A DNA stretch of 64,000 nucleotides from Gigantopelta aegis (taxonomy: Eukaryota > Mollusca > Gastropoda > Neomphalida > Peltospiridae), in assembly GCF_016097555.1 (NCBI RefSeq), contig NC_054712.1, positions 57,490,681 through 57,554,680 of the forward strand. Direction: 5' to 3'. Of the stretch, positions 33,028-44,735 are shown in pieces. Within the stretch, counting starts at the first letter, position 1. The number at the start of each line of letters is the position of its first letter. The position numbers were made by a program, and so were the translations under genes. Under the pieces are notes generated by a model. That model worked only from the letters and a program-made list of their open reading frames with translations. It made no database searches and was not told where the DNA came from.

Positions 33028-33786
33028 TCATTTATTTAGTATATAAAGGTTGTGTGCTTTACATATGTTTAATAATTTAACACCATTGACTTTTCCAGTA
33101 TCTTGACTTGATCTATCAGTTTGCACACCATTTGACTCTAATTTGTAAATTTTATTAAAAAAGTTTATCATATCAGTTTCCATGTTATTTAACTGTTCTG
33201 AATCCATATCTATTACAGCGTAGCCAGGGAAGCGTTTTGTTCTTGCATTAAAATCTCCAAGAAGTAAAATAGGATTACCTCCCCTTTTAGCTTGGGTAAT
33301 TTCATGATCAATAATATCACGTGTCTTCTTTATAGTATGGGGATCCAATAGGGGGATATATACCACACCAACTGATAGTGTTTATTCAAGACCTGTGAGA
33401 ATTGCAGGAATTTTTTACCAAGATATATATTCGGAAATATTTGTGTCATTAAATTTTGTATAAGTTATTAATTCTTGTCTTATACCAATATCTATGCCAC
33501 CAGATGGACATATTTGTACTTTTCTGTTGTTTAAATAAAATGCATAGCCTGGTGTAAATATGGACATGCAATCTGTTTTGTTGGTTTTTGTTTCAATAAA
33601 ACAGAGGATATCATGCTTTGAGTCATAATCTTCAAATTCCGGTATCATTAGTTTACTTCTCAGTCCACATACATTGATACTAATGAATGATAATTGAGCA
33701 TTCGGACCAGATGGGTTAGGGCTATGTTGTATAGAGTTGGTATTAGGTAAATCAGGAACACTGAGGCTGTTTGCGGGATGGTGCAT
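33028..33786 (-). pseudogene. LINE endonuclease domain, unit A
   Basis: Two frames: 33,786-33,415 has FISINVCGLRSKL and DILCFIETKTNKTD (N and E catalytic motifs); 33,366-33,028 has NPILLLGDFNARTKR. A frame change lies between them near 33,390. The H motif region is lost. Confidence 0.75.
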
Positions 33787-33945
33787 ATAAATGATCCGTT
33801 ACTACCAATCGAAACATGTAGCGGGCTTTCCCTCTGAGACTGTGTTAAGAATTTCTTAATATTTTACATCCAATATCCGATAATGAATGAATGAATGAAT
33901 GTGATCTAGTGGTGTCGTCAAACAAAATAAACAAAGACAGGTTTG
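33767..33945 (+). mobile_element. SINE-1 3' half at the unit A/unit B junction
   Basis: The sequence jumps from LINE endonuclease to the middle of SINE-1 (GTTTGCGGGATGGTGCATATAA), exactly as in the interior of the SINE at 15,675. It marks the duplication breakpoint. Confidence 0.8.
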
Positions 33946-34339
33946 ACAGCATATAACACAGAACACAGGCTTAAATTTGTTAAACCAGTCTTAACAGTGG
34001 CAGTCTACCCAGGCAGATCACAGGACAATGCATCATGGTAGCAGTTAGGCCTTGTCAAAACTTCCCTTTGACTCGGTTTTGTGAAGATATGAATTTTGAT
34101 TGTGGTAAATGTTTTGTAGTTCTGATTCAATGCTCCTCCCCCTGCCTCCGACACAAAACACATTTCTAGACGTCTCATGAAATGTGAGACACCTAGCCAG
34201 AATATCCTGCCGTTCGAGAGCTAGACGGATATTTGAACGGTTATGATCGGTTATGAGAGAGCTACCAGAACCATCCAAATATCCGTCTTGCTATCGAACG
34301 GTAGAGTGCTCGGGGTAGTTAGAGGCCATGATAGAAGAC

Positions 34340-34648
34340 AGTTTATATTTTTTAAACGACACCACTAGAGGACATTGATTTATTAATCATCGGCTATTGG
34401 ATGTCAAACATTTGGTAATTTTGACATAGCCTCAGAGAGGAAACCCGCTACATTTTTCCATTAGTAGCAAGGGATCTTTTATATGCAACATCCCACAGGC
34501 AGAATAGCACATACCACAGCCTTTGATGTACCAGTCGTGGTGCTCTGGCTGGAACAAGACAATAGCTCAATGGACCCACCGACGGGGATCGATCCCAAAT
34601 CGATCGCGCATCAAGCGAGTGCTTTACCACTTGGCTACGTCCCGCCCC
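34340..34648 (-). mobile_element. SINE-1, unit B
   Basis: Full-length counterpart of 16,685-17,085 without the SINE-2 fragment. Head at the right: CGATCGCGCATCAAGCGAGT, then CTTTACCACTTGGCTACGTC. Confidence 0.85.
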
Positions 34649-35689
34649 TAGCCATTATAGCACATTTGTTTACACATCCGATCCATTGTTCACATGCGCA
34701 GAGTTCGGATTCCTCTACTGACCCAGGTCGAAACCCGGGGGCGGGGTGGAGTGGGGGACTGTCGAGGGACTCTCGATTATCCTGCTCAAGACGATTTCTT
34801 TCTCATGTGTTTCCAAGTGCATTCACCGCTATTATACAACGTGACTTCCATTTAACCAGAGACCTCCCCTTGTAAAAACAATCCTGGACCCACACCCACG
34901 CTGGTCACAGGGATAAAGTCATTGCAGTTGAATAAAATACGCCGCGGTCTTCAGAGCTTAAACACTACTGACGGAGGAAAGAGTAAAGTGTTGATTTCAA
35001 GAAAATCTGTCATATTTGTGTTAAAATAAGTTTGCAAAGCTAATCACAGTATATTTCCTCTTGTGCATCTGTAACATCAAGATACGGTATTTGGTATTTG
35101 AAACGTGAGAAGCTATTACATCCATATAATAACATATTTATACCTACTAGTGGCTGTATTTTCATTCCCAATTAGTGATCTACAATTGCCACTGATAAAT
35201 AACTACGGGTACAGTTAATGCAAACATATTTTCAAAGATTAATTACAGTGTAGTAGATTATACGAAAAGACAAAACTCAACGTTTTCCCATGTGAAGGTG
35301 AAAGCATTTTGAATAAAAAGTTTTGCGGTTAAACTTTTTATAGAGTAAATCATTTTGCGGTTAAGAGTCAAATAATGTATAGTAATTACATATACATTTT
35401 TATTTGTCATTTTCAACAGTTATGGTAATTTTGAATCTTCAGTAATGAATTTCCTGCCAGTATTTTTGTGATAAATCATCAAGTGCCCAATAGAAAGATT
35501 TTACATGCAGTGACTATAGTTATTAGGCAGTGTTATATAATAACTATATATTATTGTTGTAAGTAGACCAAACCTGTTAACTAATAATTTGTATTTTTAT
35601 TTGTCACACACGCCGTTTAAAAACTTGTAAAATGCAAAGACATTAACAGGTATTTTAAAATATAGATGAGTTATAAAACTTTAAGACAA

Positions 35690-35825
35690 GCAAAAAAAAA
35701 TACCCCCCCAAAAAACCACACAAAAAACCCACCCCCAACAAGAACCCGACAACAACAACAAACAAACAAAAACAAACCAACAACAAAAAAAAACAAAAAC
35801 AACAACAAACAAAAATAACACTAGT
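35690..35825 (+). repeat. A/C-only low-complexity tract
   Basis: CCCCCCAAAAAACC followed by (CAA)n-like sequence inside the TIR element. Confidence 0.85.
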
Positions 35826-35992
35826 ATTTAAATAGTACTGTATAATGTAATAGTTTCACATCCGTTGTCATAAAACGTAACTGCACAGTATTTATATAGT
35901 ACATGTTTTAGGATACAATGGAGACCGAAGCTACAGACGGATCAATGTTGGATTAATAACGAAGTTGAGTTAATATCAGCTGAAGTGCTGTA

Positions 35993-36184
35993 ATGACGTC
36001 CAGACCAGTGAAAAACACCGACACAACATCTTCTCCAATAACTAATGATGAAAGTAAAACATATAAAATATGTGCACAAAATTATAAACACTTATATTCG
36101 CTTCAAAGGCATATGCAAACTCACGAACCTAATAAAACAAGCGTTTTGAGAGTACTGCTAAAGCATTACACATCCCTTACCTGA
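35993..36184 (+). CDS. Small ORF with one zinc-finger-like segment (63 aa)
   Basis: Contains YKICAQNYKHLYSLQRHMQTHE (22 residues, cited here by its ends YKIC and HMQTHE), which looks like half of a C2H2 finger: F/Y, L and two H in place but one Cys. It lies inside the TIR element. It may be a decayed DNA-binding protein or chance. Confidence 0.25.
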   Translation: MTSRPVKNTDTTSSPITNDESKTYKICAQNYKHLYSLQRHMQTHEPNKTSVLRVLLKHYTSLT

Positions 36185-36194
36185 ACCAAAATAT

Positions 36195-36575
36195 TTCGTA
36201 TCTCCTAAACGCAAGGGCCAAACATCTGTGAAATGTGAGTAAATCACCACGAAAGTTAAACTTGATCAGTAACAGTACATGATAAAGCTATATACAAAAT
36301 TTCACCTCAATATTTTCAGGTATTGCAAAACAAAAGTGCGGAATGCTTTTTTCAGATCTCCTAAGTTCAAGGGTCATATCTCTGTTAAAAATGGGTAAAT
36401 CGCCATGAAAGTTAAACAAAATCTGTAACAATACACGTTAAAGCTATACACAAAATTTCACCTCAATATCCCAAAGCCTTCTGCAAAAAACATCCGGAAA
36501 ACATATGTGGGACAGACGGACAGACAGAAGGACGGAGATAAAACCTATAGTCCCCTCCGGTTGGACCGGTAGGAG
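36195..36575. repeat. Dispersed invertebrate repeat, tandem dimer of ~157 bp with oligo-GGACAGAC end
   Basis: Two diverged units share AAATC(A/G)CCA(C/T)GAAAGTTAAAC and AAAATTTCACCTCAATAT. It ends GGGACAGACGGACAGACAGA and then CCCCTCCGGTTGGACCGGTA. The same end occurs near 1,480-1,555. Confidence 0.65.
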
Positions 36576-37099
36576 AGTTTTAAATTAACTGCAAATTATT
36601 TTATTCGATGAAAATACACAATCGCACTATATTTTACTCTTACCCGCAACGGGTTTTATCCAAAAAGAGCCCAAATGGTTTGGTTTGAATTAATATTGTG
36701 TATATTTCCAGATCAAACAACAGCTTGTAATGTTCAGTATATATTCTTAAATAAATCATAATTTTAGTCGTATAACAGGTATTACTTCGTGTAGCTTCAA
36801 ATGTACGAAAACAGAAAAAAATACCTATTTCAATTTTATTGAAAATATATCATTGTGCAAAGATATTATTTGTTTGCGGACTTAATACCACTGGAATCAC
36901 TTCCCTATTTCATACTCTTATTTAACAATATAACTATATTTCGTTTCAAATCACCAATAAACTCTAAAAGAACAAGCTCATAAATCTATAGGAAATTAAC
37001 AATTTTATCTTATCTGTCGGGTTTTCCCAAATTGGTCCCATAACCGCAGCGTATCTTATCCAACCGTAATGGCTTTATCCGTATGACCAGCGTGACGCC

Positions 37100-37867
37100 T
37101 GCGACCACAGCCTAAGCAAGTACGCAAAACAGTAGGTAGTGGGTTAAGACTGTGACTATATTTAATTATTACGAGCAATTTTGGAATACAAAACTTATTA
37201 ATTGAACAATATGATTTAAAAGCAGGGAAACGTTTTTCAAAAAGAAAGTAGTAGATACATTAAGAGAAATAAAATATCAGTAAACATAACATAAAATCAG
37301 TTTATTACGTTAACAAAAGAAAACAAAGTTTGCAATCTGATTAAAATTAGCTCTACTGGTCTACCAGTAGATCTAACAGCATTGCGTGTACTCCCATGTC
37401 CAAGTGACATTTCATCTATCAATAACAATTTAAATATCGACCAATTACACTTCGCCTTTTATAGCGATATTCGGGAGCATACACATTCTAAAAATATCGG
37501 GCGAGACTGTTTGTGCAATAAGCGAACTTGTTGGTCTATTTCAACATTAAAAAACAGGGAGAAAAGTGCAGTAATAAACTCTGGATTGTATACTAGTATA
37601 AACAGATTTTTTTTCGTCTTGAAACGAATTTTATATTGAAATTAGTTTCCGGCATACTTCGTAATTCACGAGAATCATTTCGTATACCCCGAATGTTTTC
37701 AAATTCTTTTCAAATCACTGGCATGTTTTTGCAAGTAAGGTTTTGATTGGTAGAATGAAAGGTCAACTGGACATGGGCTCCAACAGGCTTCTGTTAGATC
37801 CATTGTAATAATGGAGCTAATTTTAATCAGATTCAAAAGTTTGCTATGAGATTGTCTATTTTTCGAA
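37100..37867. other. Downstream flank of the unit B repeat gene
   Basis: Parts match 17,340-17,530. An extra stretch (about 37,345-37,840) is not seen in unit A. It begins and ends with copies of GATTAAAATTAGCTC / GAGCTAATTTTAATC (about 37,340 and 37,812), so it is flanked by inverted repeats and may be another insertion. No gene was recognised. Confidence 0.4.
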
Positions 37868-37873
37868 TTTATT
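37868..37873 (-). terminator. Poly(A) signal of the unit B repeat gene
   Basis: AATAAA on the minus strand, about 90 bases after the stop at 37,960, at the position equivalent to unit A. Confidence 0.55.
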
Positions 37874-37959
37874 AGTGTTGTTCAAAGTCCGAGTTTTAAC
37901 TTTCACATGATCGTGTATCCACTTTTATTGGCATACTTTAGGTCTGCAACAGTTTGTCA

Positions 37960-40900
37960 TCACATAGGTGCACTGTCTGTCGTCATCCCACCAATGTCTG
38001 CACTGCCTGTCGTCATCCTATCAATGTCTGCACTGCCTTTCACCATCCCACCAATGTCTGCACTGCCTTTCACCGTTCCACCGAAGCCTGCACTGCCTGC
38101 CATTATCCCATCAATAGGTGCAGTGCCTTTGACCATCCCACCAATGCCTGCACTGCCTTTCACCATCCCACCAAAGCCTCCTTTGCCTGTCGTCATCCCA
38201 CCAATGCCTGCACTGCCTTTCACCATCCCACCAAAGCCTGCACTGCCTGCCATTATCCCATCAATAGGTGCAGTGCCTTTGACCATCCCACCAATGCCTG
38301 CACTGCCTTTCACCATCCCACCAAAGCCTCCTTTGCCTGTCGTCATCCCACCAATGCCTGCACTGCCTTTCACCATCCCACCAAAGCTTCCACTGCCTTC
38401 CATCATTCCACCAATGCCTGCACTGCCTTTCACCATCCCACCAAAGCCTCCACTGCCTTCCATCATTCCACCAATGCCTGCACTGCCTTTCACCATCCCA
38501 CTAAAGCCTCCACTGCCTGCCATTATCCCATCAATAGGTGCAGTGCCTTTGACCATCCCACCAATGCCTGCACTGCCTTTCACCATCCCACCAAAACCTC
38601 CTTTGCCTGTCGTCATCCCACCAATGCCTGCACTGCCTTTCACCATCCCACCAAAGCCTGCACTGCCTGCCATTATCCCATCAATAGGTGCAGTGCCTTT
38701 GACCATCCCACCAATGCCTGCACTGCCTTTCACCATCCCACCAAAGCCTCCTTTGCCTGTCGTCATCCCACCAATGCCTGCACTGCCTTTCACCATCCCA
38801 CCAAAGCCTCCACTGCCTTCCATCATTCCACCAATGCCTGCACTGCCTTTCACCATCCCACCAAAGGCTCCACTGCCTTCCATCATTCCACCAATGCCTG
38901 CACTGCCTTTCACCATCCCACCAAAGCCTCCACTGCCTGCCATTATCCCATCAATAGGTGCAGTGCCTTTGACCATCCCACCAATGCCTGCACTGCCTTT
39001 CACCATCCCACCAAAGCCTCCTTTGCCTGTCGTCATCCCACCAATGCCTGCACTGCCTTTCACCATCCCACCAAAGCCTGCACTGCCTGCCATTATCCCA
39101 TCAATAGGTGCAGTGCCTTTGACCATCCCACCAATGCCTGCACTGCCTTTCACCATCCCACCAAAGCCTCCTTTGCCTGTCGTCATCCCACCAATGCCTG
39201 CACTGCCTTTCACCATCCCACCAAAGCTTCCACTGCCTTCCATCATTCCACCAATGCCTGCACTGCCTTTCACCATCCCACCAAAGCCTCCACTGCCTTC
39301 CATCATTCCACCAATGCCTGCACTGCCTTTTACCATCCCACTAAAGCCTCCACTGCCTGCCATTATCCCATCAATAGGTGCAGTGCCTTTGACCATCCCA
39401 CCAATGCCTGCACTGCCTTTCACCATCCCACCAAAACCTCCTTTGCCTGTCGTCATCCCACCAATGCCTGCACTGCCTTTCACCATCCCACCAAAGCCTG
39501 CACTGCCTGCCATTATCCCATCAATAGGTGCAGTGCCTTTGACCATCCCACCAATGCCTGCACTGCCTTTCACCATCCCACCAAAGCCTCCTTTGCCTGT
39601 CGTCATCCCACCAATGCCTGCACTGCCTTTCACCATCCCACCAAAGCCTCCACTGCCTTCCATCATTCCACCAATGCCTGCACTGCCTTTCACCATCCCA
39701 CCAAAGGCTCCACTGCCTTCCATCATTCCACCAATGCCTGCACTGCCTTTCACCATCCCACCAAAGCCTCCACTGCCTGCCATTATCCCATCAATAGGTG
39801 CAGTGCCTTTGACCATCCCACCAATGCCTGCACTGCCTTTCACCATCCCACCAAAGCCTCCTTTGCCTGTCGTCATCCCACCAATGCCTGCACTGCCTTT
39901 CACCATCCCACCAAAGCCTGCACTGCCTGCCATTATCCCATCAATAGGTGCAGTGCCTTTGACCATCCCACCAATGCCTGCACTGCCTTTCACCATCCCA
40001 CCAAAGCCTCCTTTGCCTGTTGTCATCCCACCAATGCCTGCACTGCCTTTCACCATCCCACCAAAGCCTCCACTGCCTTCCATCATTCCACCAATGCCTG
40101 CACTGCCTTTCACCATCCCACCAAAGCCTCCACTGCCTTCCATCATTCCACCAATGCCTGCACTGCCTTTCACCATCCCACCAAAGCCTCCACTGCCTGC
40201 CATTATCCCATCAATAGGTGCAATACCTTTGACCATCCCACCAATGCCTGCACTGCCTTTCACCATCCCACCAAAGCCTCCACTGCCTTCCATCATTCCA
40301 CCAATGCCTGCACTGCCTTTCACCATCCCACCAAAGCCTCTACTGCCTTCCATCATTCCACCAATGCCTGCACTGCCTTTCACCATCCCACCAAAGCCTC
40401 CACTGCCTGCCATTATCCCATCAATAGGTGCAATGCCTTTGACCATCCCACCAATGCCTGCACTGCCTTTCACCATCCCACCGAAGCCTCCTTTGCCTGT
40501 CGTCATCCCACCAATGCCTGCACTGCCTTTCACCATCCCACCAAAGTCTCCACTGCCTGTCGTCATCCCACCAATGCCTGCACTGCCTTTCACCATCCCA
40601 CCAAAGCCTCCTGTGCCTTCCGTCATTCCACCAATGCCTGCACTGCCTTTCACCATCCCACCAAAGCCTCCACTGCCTGCCATTATCCCATCAATAGGTG
40701 CAATGCCTTTCACCATCCCACCAATGCCTGCACTGCCTTTCACCATCCCACCAAAGCCTCCTTTGCCTTTCATCATACCACCAATGTCTGCACTGCCTTT
40801 CACCATCCCAGCAAAGCCTCCACTGCCTTCCATCATTCCACCAATGCCTGCACTGCCTTTCACCATCCCACCAAAGCCTCCACTGCCTTCCGTCATCCCA

Positions 40901-41426
40901 CCAATGCCTGCACTGCCTTTCACCATCCCCCCAAAGCCTCCACTGCCTGTCGTCATCCCACCAATGCCTGCACTGCCTTTTACCATCCCACTAAAGCCTC
41001 CACTGCCTGTCATTATCCCATCAATAGGTGCAATACCTTTCACCATCCCACCAATGCCTGCACTGCCTTTCACCATCCCACCGAAGCCTCCTTTGCCTTC
41101 CGTCATCCCACCAATGTCTGCACTACCTTTCACCGTCCCACCAAAGCCTCCACTGCCTGCCATTATCCCATCAATAGGTGCACCTTCACCATCCCAAAGC
41201 CTGCACTGCCTGTCCCACCAAAGCCTCCACTGCCTGCCGTCATGCCACCAATGTGCACTGCCTTTCACCATCCCACCAAAGCCTCCACTGCCTGCTGTAT
41301 TCCCACCAATGCCTGCACTGCCTTTCACCATCCCACCAATGGCTGCACTGCCTTCCATCCCACCAGTAGGTGCAATGCCTTCTGTCACACTTGGCTGAGG
41401 GGGTGTTGTAATATATCGTCTGTAAC
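37960..41426 (-). CDS. Giant glycine-rich decapeptide-repeat exon, unit B (about 1,154 codons)
   Basis: The acceptor TTTTTTAG sits above 41,426. The phase and head (YRRYITTPPQPSVTEGIAPTGG) match the other paralogs. About 112 decapeptides follow, mainly GSAGIGGMVK, GSGGFGGMMV, GKGGFGGM and GTAPIDGIMA types. The higher-order period is 420 bp (14 units). A near-identical 840-bp duplication covers about 38,091-39,180 against 38,931-40,020, with one difference noticed. A segment at about 41,180-41,260 reads out of repeat register (HWWHDGRQWRLWWD) and then returns: two or more compensating indels. The stop comes early (SAPM, TGA 37,962-37,960); the ancestral tail, like SNCGGPKICP, persists one frame away (TNCCRPKVCQ, stop about 37,919), so the C-terminus has been lost by a frameshift. 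Whether it is expressed is unclear because exon 1 is missing. Confidence 0.7.
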
Positions 41427-41555
41427 CTAAAAAAGTAGAACATTACTGTTAGTAAAATCGTAGTAAGAACGAAACAAAGTAATTAACAACATTATTTTGC
41501 TATAGGTGTACTGAATTCCACACTTTAATTTCATTTCGAGAGTTCACAGTGAGAA

Positions 41556-41674
41556 CTAGCCTGTCATCATCCCACCAATGTCTGCACTGCCTTTTACCAT
41601 CCCACCAAAGCCTCCACTTCCATATGTTCCATAGTGGTAGCTTGGCGGAGACATTATGATGGATCGTCTGTAAC
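41556..41674 (-). CDS. Truncated duplicate of the repeat exon head, unit B
   Basis: Acceptor CCTTTTTAG above 41,674, same phase. It reads YRRSIIMSPPSYHYGTYG, then GSGGFGGMVKGSADIGGMMT, G and TAG (41,558-41,556). After the stop the sequence is intron-like (matches 19,205-19,245), so a recombination joined repeat to intron. It lies upstream of the giant exon and would be the first acceptor met from exon 2. If used it yields a short protein with only two or three repeats. Closest in sequence to the unit A exon head. Confidence 0.55.
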
Positions 41675-41696
41675 CTAAAAAGGTTCAAAATTGCTG

Positions 41697-41885
41697 TTGG
41701 TTAAAGGGACAGACCCTAGTTTAAAAAAACCTAAGACACATTTTTCACTATTGGAGCCATTTATGATCACTAAAATCAAACATTACTTATATTTTATTAT
41801 TTAGATTATCCATTTCCGAACATGGGAAGTGTTTCCGGTCATCCTGCTTTTTCAAATACCACAAAATACATCACCTCTTTCATAG
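41697..41885. mobile_element. TTAA MITE family 2, truncated
   Basis: Begins GGTTAAAGGGACAGACCCTA and is homologous to 18,747 onward. Right half missing. Confidence 0.7.
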
Positions 41886-42136
41886 GAGTACGGGCTCCCA
41901 TTTTTGTAGGAGAGGCAGACTGATTTTTTGCTCAAATCAAACTAAAATCCACGAACCAGGTTTTATAAAAAAACATTTAATCATTATTAGCATTACTGCC
42001 AAAGAGCTAACTAGGGTTGCAAACGGATCACTAAACATTTTTGCATGGATTACACCTAATGCCAGGCTAAGACTGCCAATTGCCAGCACAAAGTGGGCAA
42101 ATTTCTGCTCTCACGACTTCTACGATTGTCCAGTTG

Positions 42137-43155
42137 CTAGTCTGAGCGCTCTAACAACTCGATTCTCGCCGTATAACCCATCAGTTGTTAATCTGAGCTC
42201 TCTTACAACTCGATTCTCGCCGTATAACCCATCAGTTGTTAATCTGAGCTCTCTCACAACTTGATTCTCGTCGTATAACCATTAGTTGTTAATCTGAGCT
42301 CTCTTACAACTCGATTCTCGTCGTATAACCCATTAGTTGTTAATCTGAGCTCTCTCACAACTTGATTCTCGTCGTATAACCATTAGTTGTTAATCTGAGC
42401 TCTCTTACAACTCGATTCTCGTCGTATAACCCATTAGTTGTTAATCTGAGCTCTCTCACAACTCGATTCTCGTCGTATAACCCATTAGTTGTTAATCTGA
42501 GCTCTCTTACAACTCGATTCTCGTCGTATAATCATTAGTTGTTAATCTGAGTACTGCCACAACTCGATTCTCGTCGTATAACCCATTAGTTGCTAATCTG
42601 AGCTCTCTCACAACTCGATTCTCGTCGTATAACCCATTGGTTGCTAATCTGAGCTCTCTCACAACTCGATTCTCGTCGTATAACCCATTAGTTGCTAATC
42701 TGAGCTCTCTCACAACTCGATTCTCGTCGTATAACCCATTAGTTGTTAATCTGAGTACTCTTACAACTCGATTCTCGTCGTATAACCATTAGTTGTTAAT
42801 CTGAGTACTCTTACAACTCGATTCTCGTCATATAACCATTAGTTGTTAATATGAGTGCCCTTGCAACTCGATTCTCGTCGTATAAACCATTAGTTGTTAA
42901 TCTGAGTACTCTTACAACTCGATTCTCGTCGTATAACCATTAGTTGTTAATCTGAGTACTCTTACAACTCGATTCGCGTCGTATAACCATTAGTTGTTAA
43001 TCTGAGTACTCTTACAACTGGATTCTCGTCGTATAACCATTCGTTGTTAATCTGAGCGTTCTTAAAACTCGATTTTCGCCATATAACCCATTAATTGTTA
43101 ATCTGAGCTCTCTTACAACTCGATTCTCGCCGTATAACCTATTAGTTGTTAATTA
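42137..43155. repeat. 50-bp minisatellite in intron, unit B (about 20 copies)
   Basis: Same monomer as 19,640-20,910 (TTGTTAATCTGAG...CAACTCGATTCTCGTCGTAT), more homogeneous here. Confidence 0.95.
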
Positions 43156-43437
43156 GTTGGAGAAATTAGAAGCAACCGTCGAGTTGGCCATCATCGTCAT
43201 GACAGCTGACAGTCTGACACTAGCATAATATTGTGGGTAGAATGATGGAAATACATTGTGAAAAGGTTTCCGGCCAGCTCATTTTCCCCGAATACCTCTA
43301 TCGTCTTTGCCCGATCTAATTAACCCCTTCGTACGGTGTGATTGACAACCACTCTCGACCAATGATATTTCGACGGGGGCGTGGTTAACTCGTCATACGG
43401 AGAGGTCAATTGTTTCTACAAGCGGATTGGTACTTAC

Positions 43438-43488
43438 GTTGATAGCCAGTCATAGGGATTCCCTTGATTCTTGGCCATATTGAGTATT
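43438..43488 (-). CDS. Repeat gene unit B, exon 2 cassette
   Basis: 51 nt between CATTGTAG and GTAAGTACC; reads E-YSIWPRIKGIPMTGYQ in the same phase as unit A. Differences from unit A are confined to the WSE/WPR positions, so the frame is kept. Confidence 0.65.
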
Positions 43489-43740
43489 CTACAATGAGAA
43501 ACAAAATGGTTACTAGTATATGGTAATAAGATTTTTAAGCATACGGTTATGTTATTCCACTTATTATATTGGCATTTTCGTATATAATTTAGTAGATCGA
43601 GAACAGGCGTGGATACAGAATTTAAAAAAAAAAAGACCGGACCCAAAACCCATTGTTGTTTTTGAACATAAAATTAAAAGGTCCTTGACAGGTGTAAGGG
43701 ATCAGGGCTGTAGCTAGGATTATTATTTTTGTTTTTTTTT

Positions 43741-43785
<45 letters not shown>

Positions 43786-44144
43786 GGGGGTGAGGTGGGG
43801 TGAAGGTGGGTGCAGATGGATTCTTGGAAAGAACGAGCATGGAAGGCGCAATACACGGGGGGGGGGGGTCATGGGGGCATTCCCCCTCCCCTGGACATTT
43901 TGAAATCTATAGGCTCTGAAATACCATTTTGCAGTCATTTCAGAGAGGTTACATACTTAAAACGTCAATATCAATAACGGTTATTAACAGGTAAATGTTT
44001 TTGTCTACGGCCTTGTGGATTAGTTTGCATTTTTTGTGTATTCTGTAATGGACATTGTTTGACCAAAAATGGAGGAGGGCCCGGATCTTTTGGGACCCCT
44101 CAGGAATCCGCACCTGGTGAATATAACTTTCATTAATAATCTAA
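43489..44144. other. Intron 1 sequence of unit B with a 41-nt G-run
   Basis: Co-linear with 22,905-23,654. G-run at 43,744-43,784 and a second at 43,857-43,867. No gene was seen. Confidence 0.55.
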
Positions 44145-44245
44145 AGTTAAAGTTTGTTTTGTTTAACGACACCACTAGAGCACATTGATTAAGTAATCTT
44201 GGGCTATTGGATATCAAACATTTCGCAATTCTGACACATAATAGT
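44145..44245 (-). mobile_element. SINE-1 3' fragment cut by the virus-like element
   Basis: AAGTTTGTTTTGTTTAACGA to TTCTGACACATAA; the unit A copy continues past this point. Confidence 0.75.
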
Positions 44246-44289
44246 AGTAGGGGGGCCTATCGGGGGTCATGACCTACTTTCTCGTGATC

Positions 44290-44735
44290 ACGTGACCTTG
44301 GTAGGAGACAATGGCCTCTGTGTAGGTTGGTGAGGTGTGTTGCCTTTGTGTAGGAGACAATGGCACAATGGCCTTTGTATAGGAGACATTGGCCTCTGTG
44401 TAGGTTGGTGCAGGTGTGTGGCCTTTGTGTAGGAGACAATGGCACAATGGCCTTTGTATAGGAGACAATGGCCTCTGTGTTGGTTGGTGCAGGTGTGTGG
44501 CCTTTGTGTAGGAGACAATGGCACAATGGCCTTTGTATAGGAGACAATGGCCTCTGTGTAGGTTGGTGCAGATGTGTGGTCTTTGTGTAGGAGACAATGG
44601 CCTTGGAAAGGTATGCGATCATGGTAAGAGACAATGGCCATGGTGTAAGTGTGCGACCTTGGTAGGAAACAATAGCCTTGGAAAGGTATGCGATCATGGT
44701 AAGACGCAATGGCCTTGGTGTAGGTGTGCGATCAT
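44290..44735. repeat. Minisatellite in the left TIR of fossil 1
   Basis: Units of about 80-90 bp built from TGTAGGAGACAATGGC and GTGTAGGTTGGTGCAGGTGT. Mirrored at 49,235-49,455. Confidence 0.8.

Larger units (their letters stand above)
29068..33766 (-). mobile_element. LINE of a second family, decayed, unit A
   Basis: A minus-strand LINE: endonuclease at the right (33,786-33,028), RT in the middle, 3' end CAGAACAGAACTTTAATACACCC at the left. RT motifs remain (NIGVRQGENVSPVLFSLY near 31,450-31,500; YADDTALLATNP near 31,320). It is interrupted by a ~410-bp insert, SINE-2 and a MITE. Many frames are broken. The same copy, duplicated in unit B, starts at 62,090 and lacks the first two insertions. 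Confidence 0.8.
34897..37094. mobile_element. 2.2-kb TIR element (CACGCTGGTCA ends), absent from unit A
   Basis: The ends start CACGCTGGTCA on both sides. About 50 bp of imperfect inverted repeat follows (GGATAAAGTCATTGCAGTTG against GGATAAAGCCATTACGGTTG). The flanks ACACC (34,892-34,896) and ACGCC (37,095-37,099) suggest a 5-bp target duplication with one mismatch. Unit A reads ACACCCACGACCCCAACG across the site. No transposase was found. A 5-bp duplication and CAC ends recall Transib, but this is unproven. Confidence 0.7.

Noticed and set aside
37907-41430. Two plus-strand ORFs of 1,163 and 1,158 codons
   Set aside because: They are shadows of the 30-bp coding repeat. The minus strand has the acceptor, matching phase, conserved head, cassette exon and poly(A) signal; the plus strand has none.
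44257-44709. Overlapping ORFs of 107-150 codons rich in PTQRPL
   Set aside because: They fall in the minisatellite of the fossil 1 arm, are open in several frames and have no coding bias.
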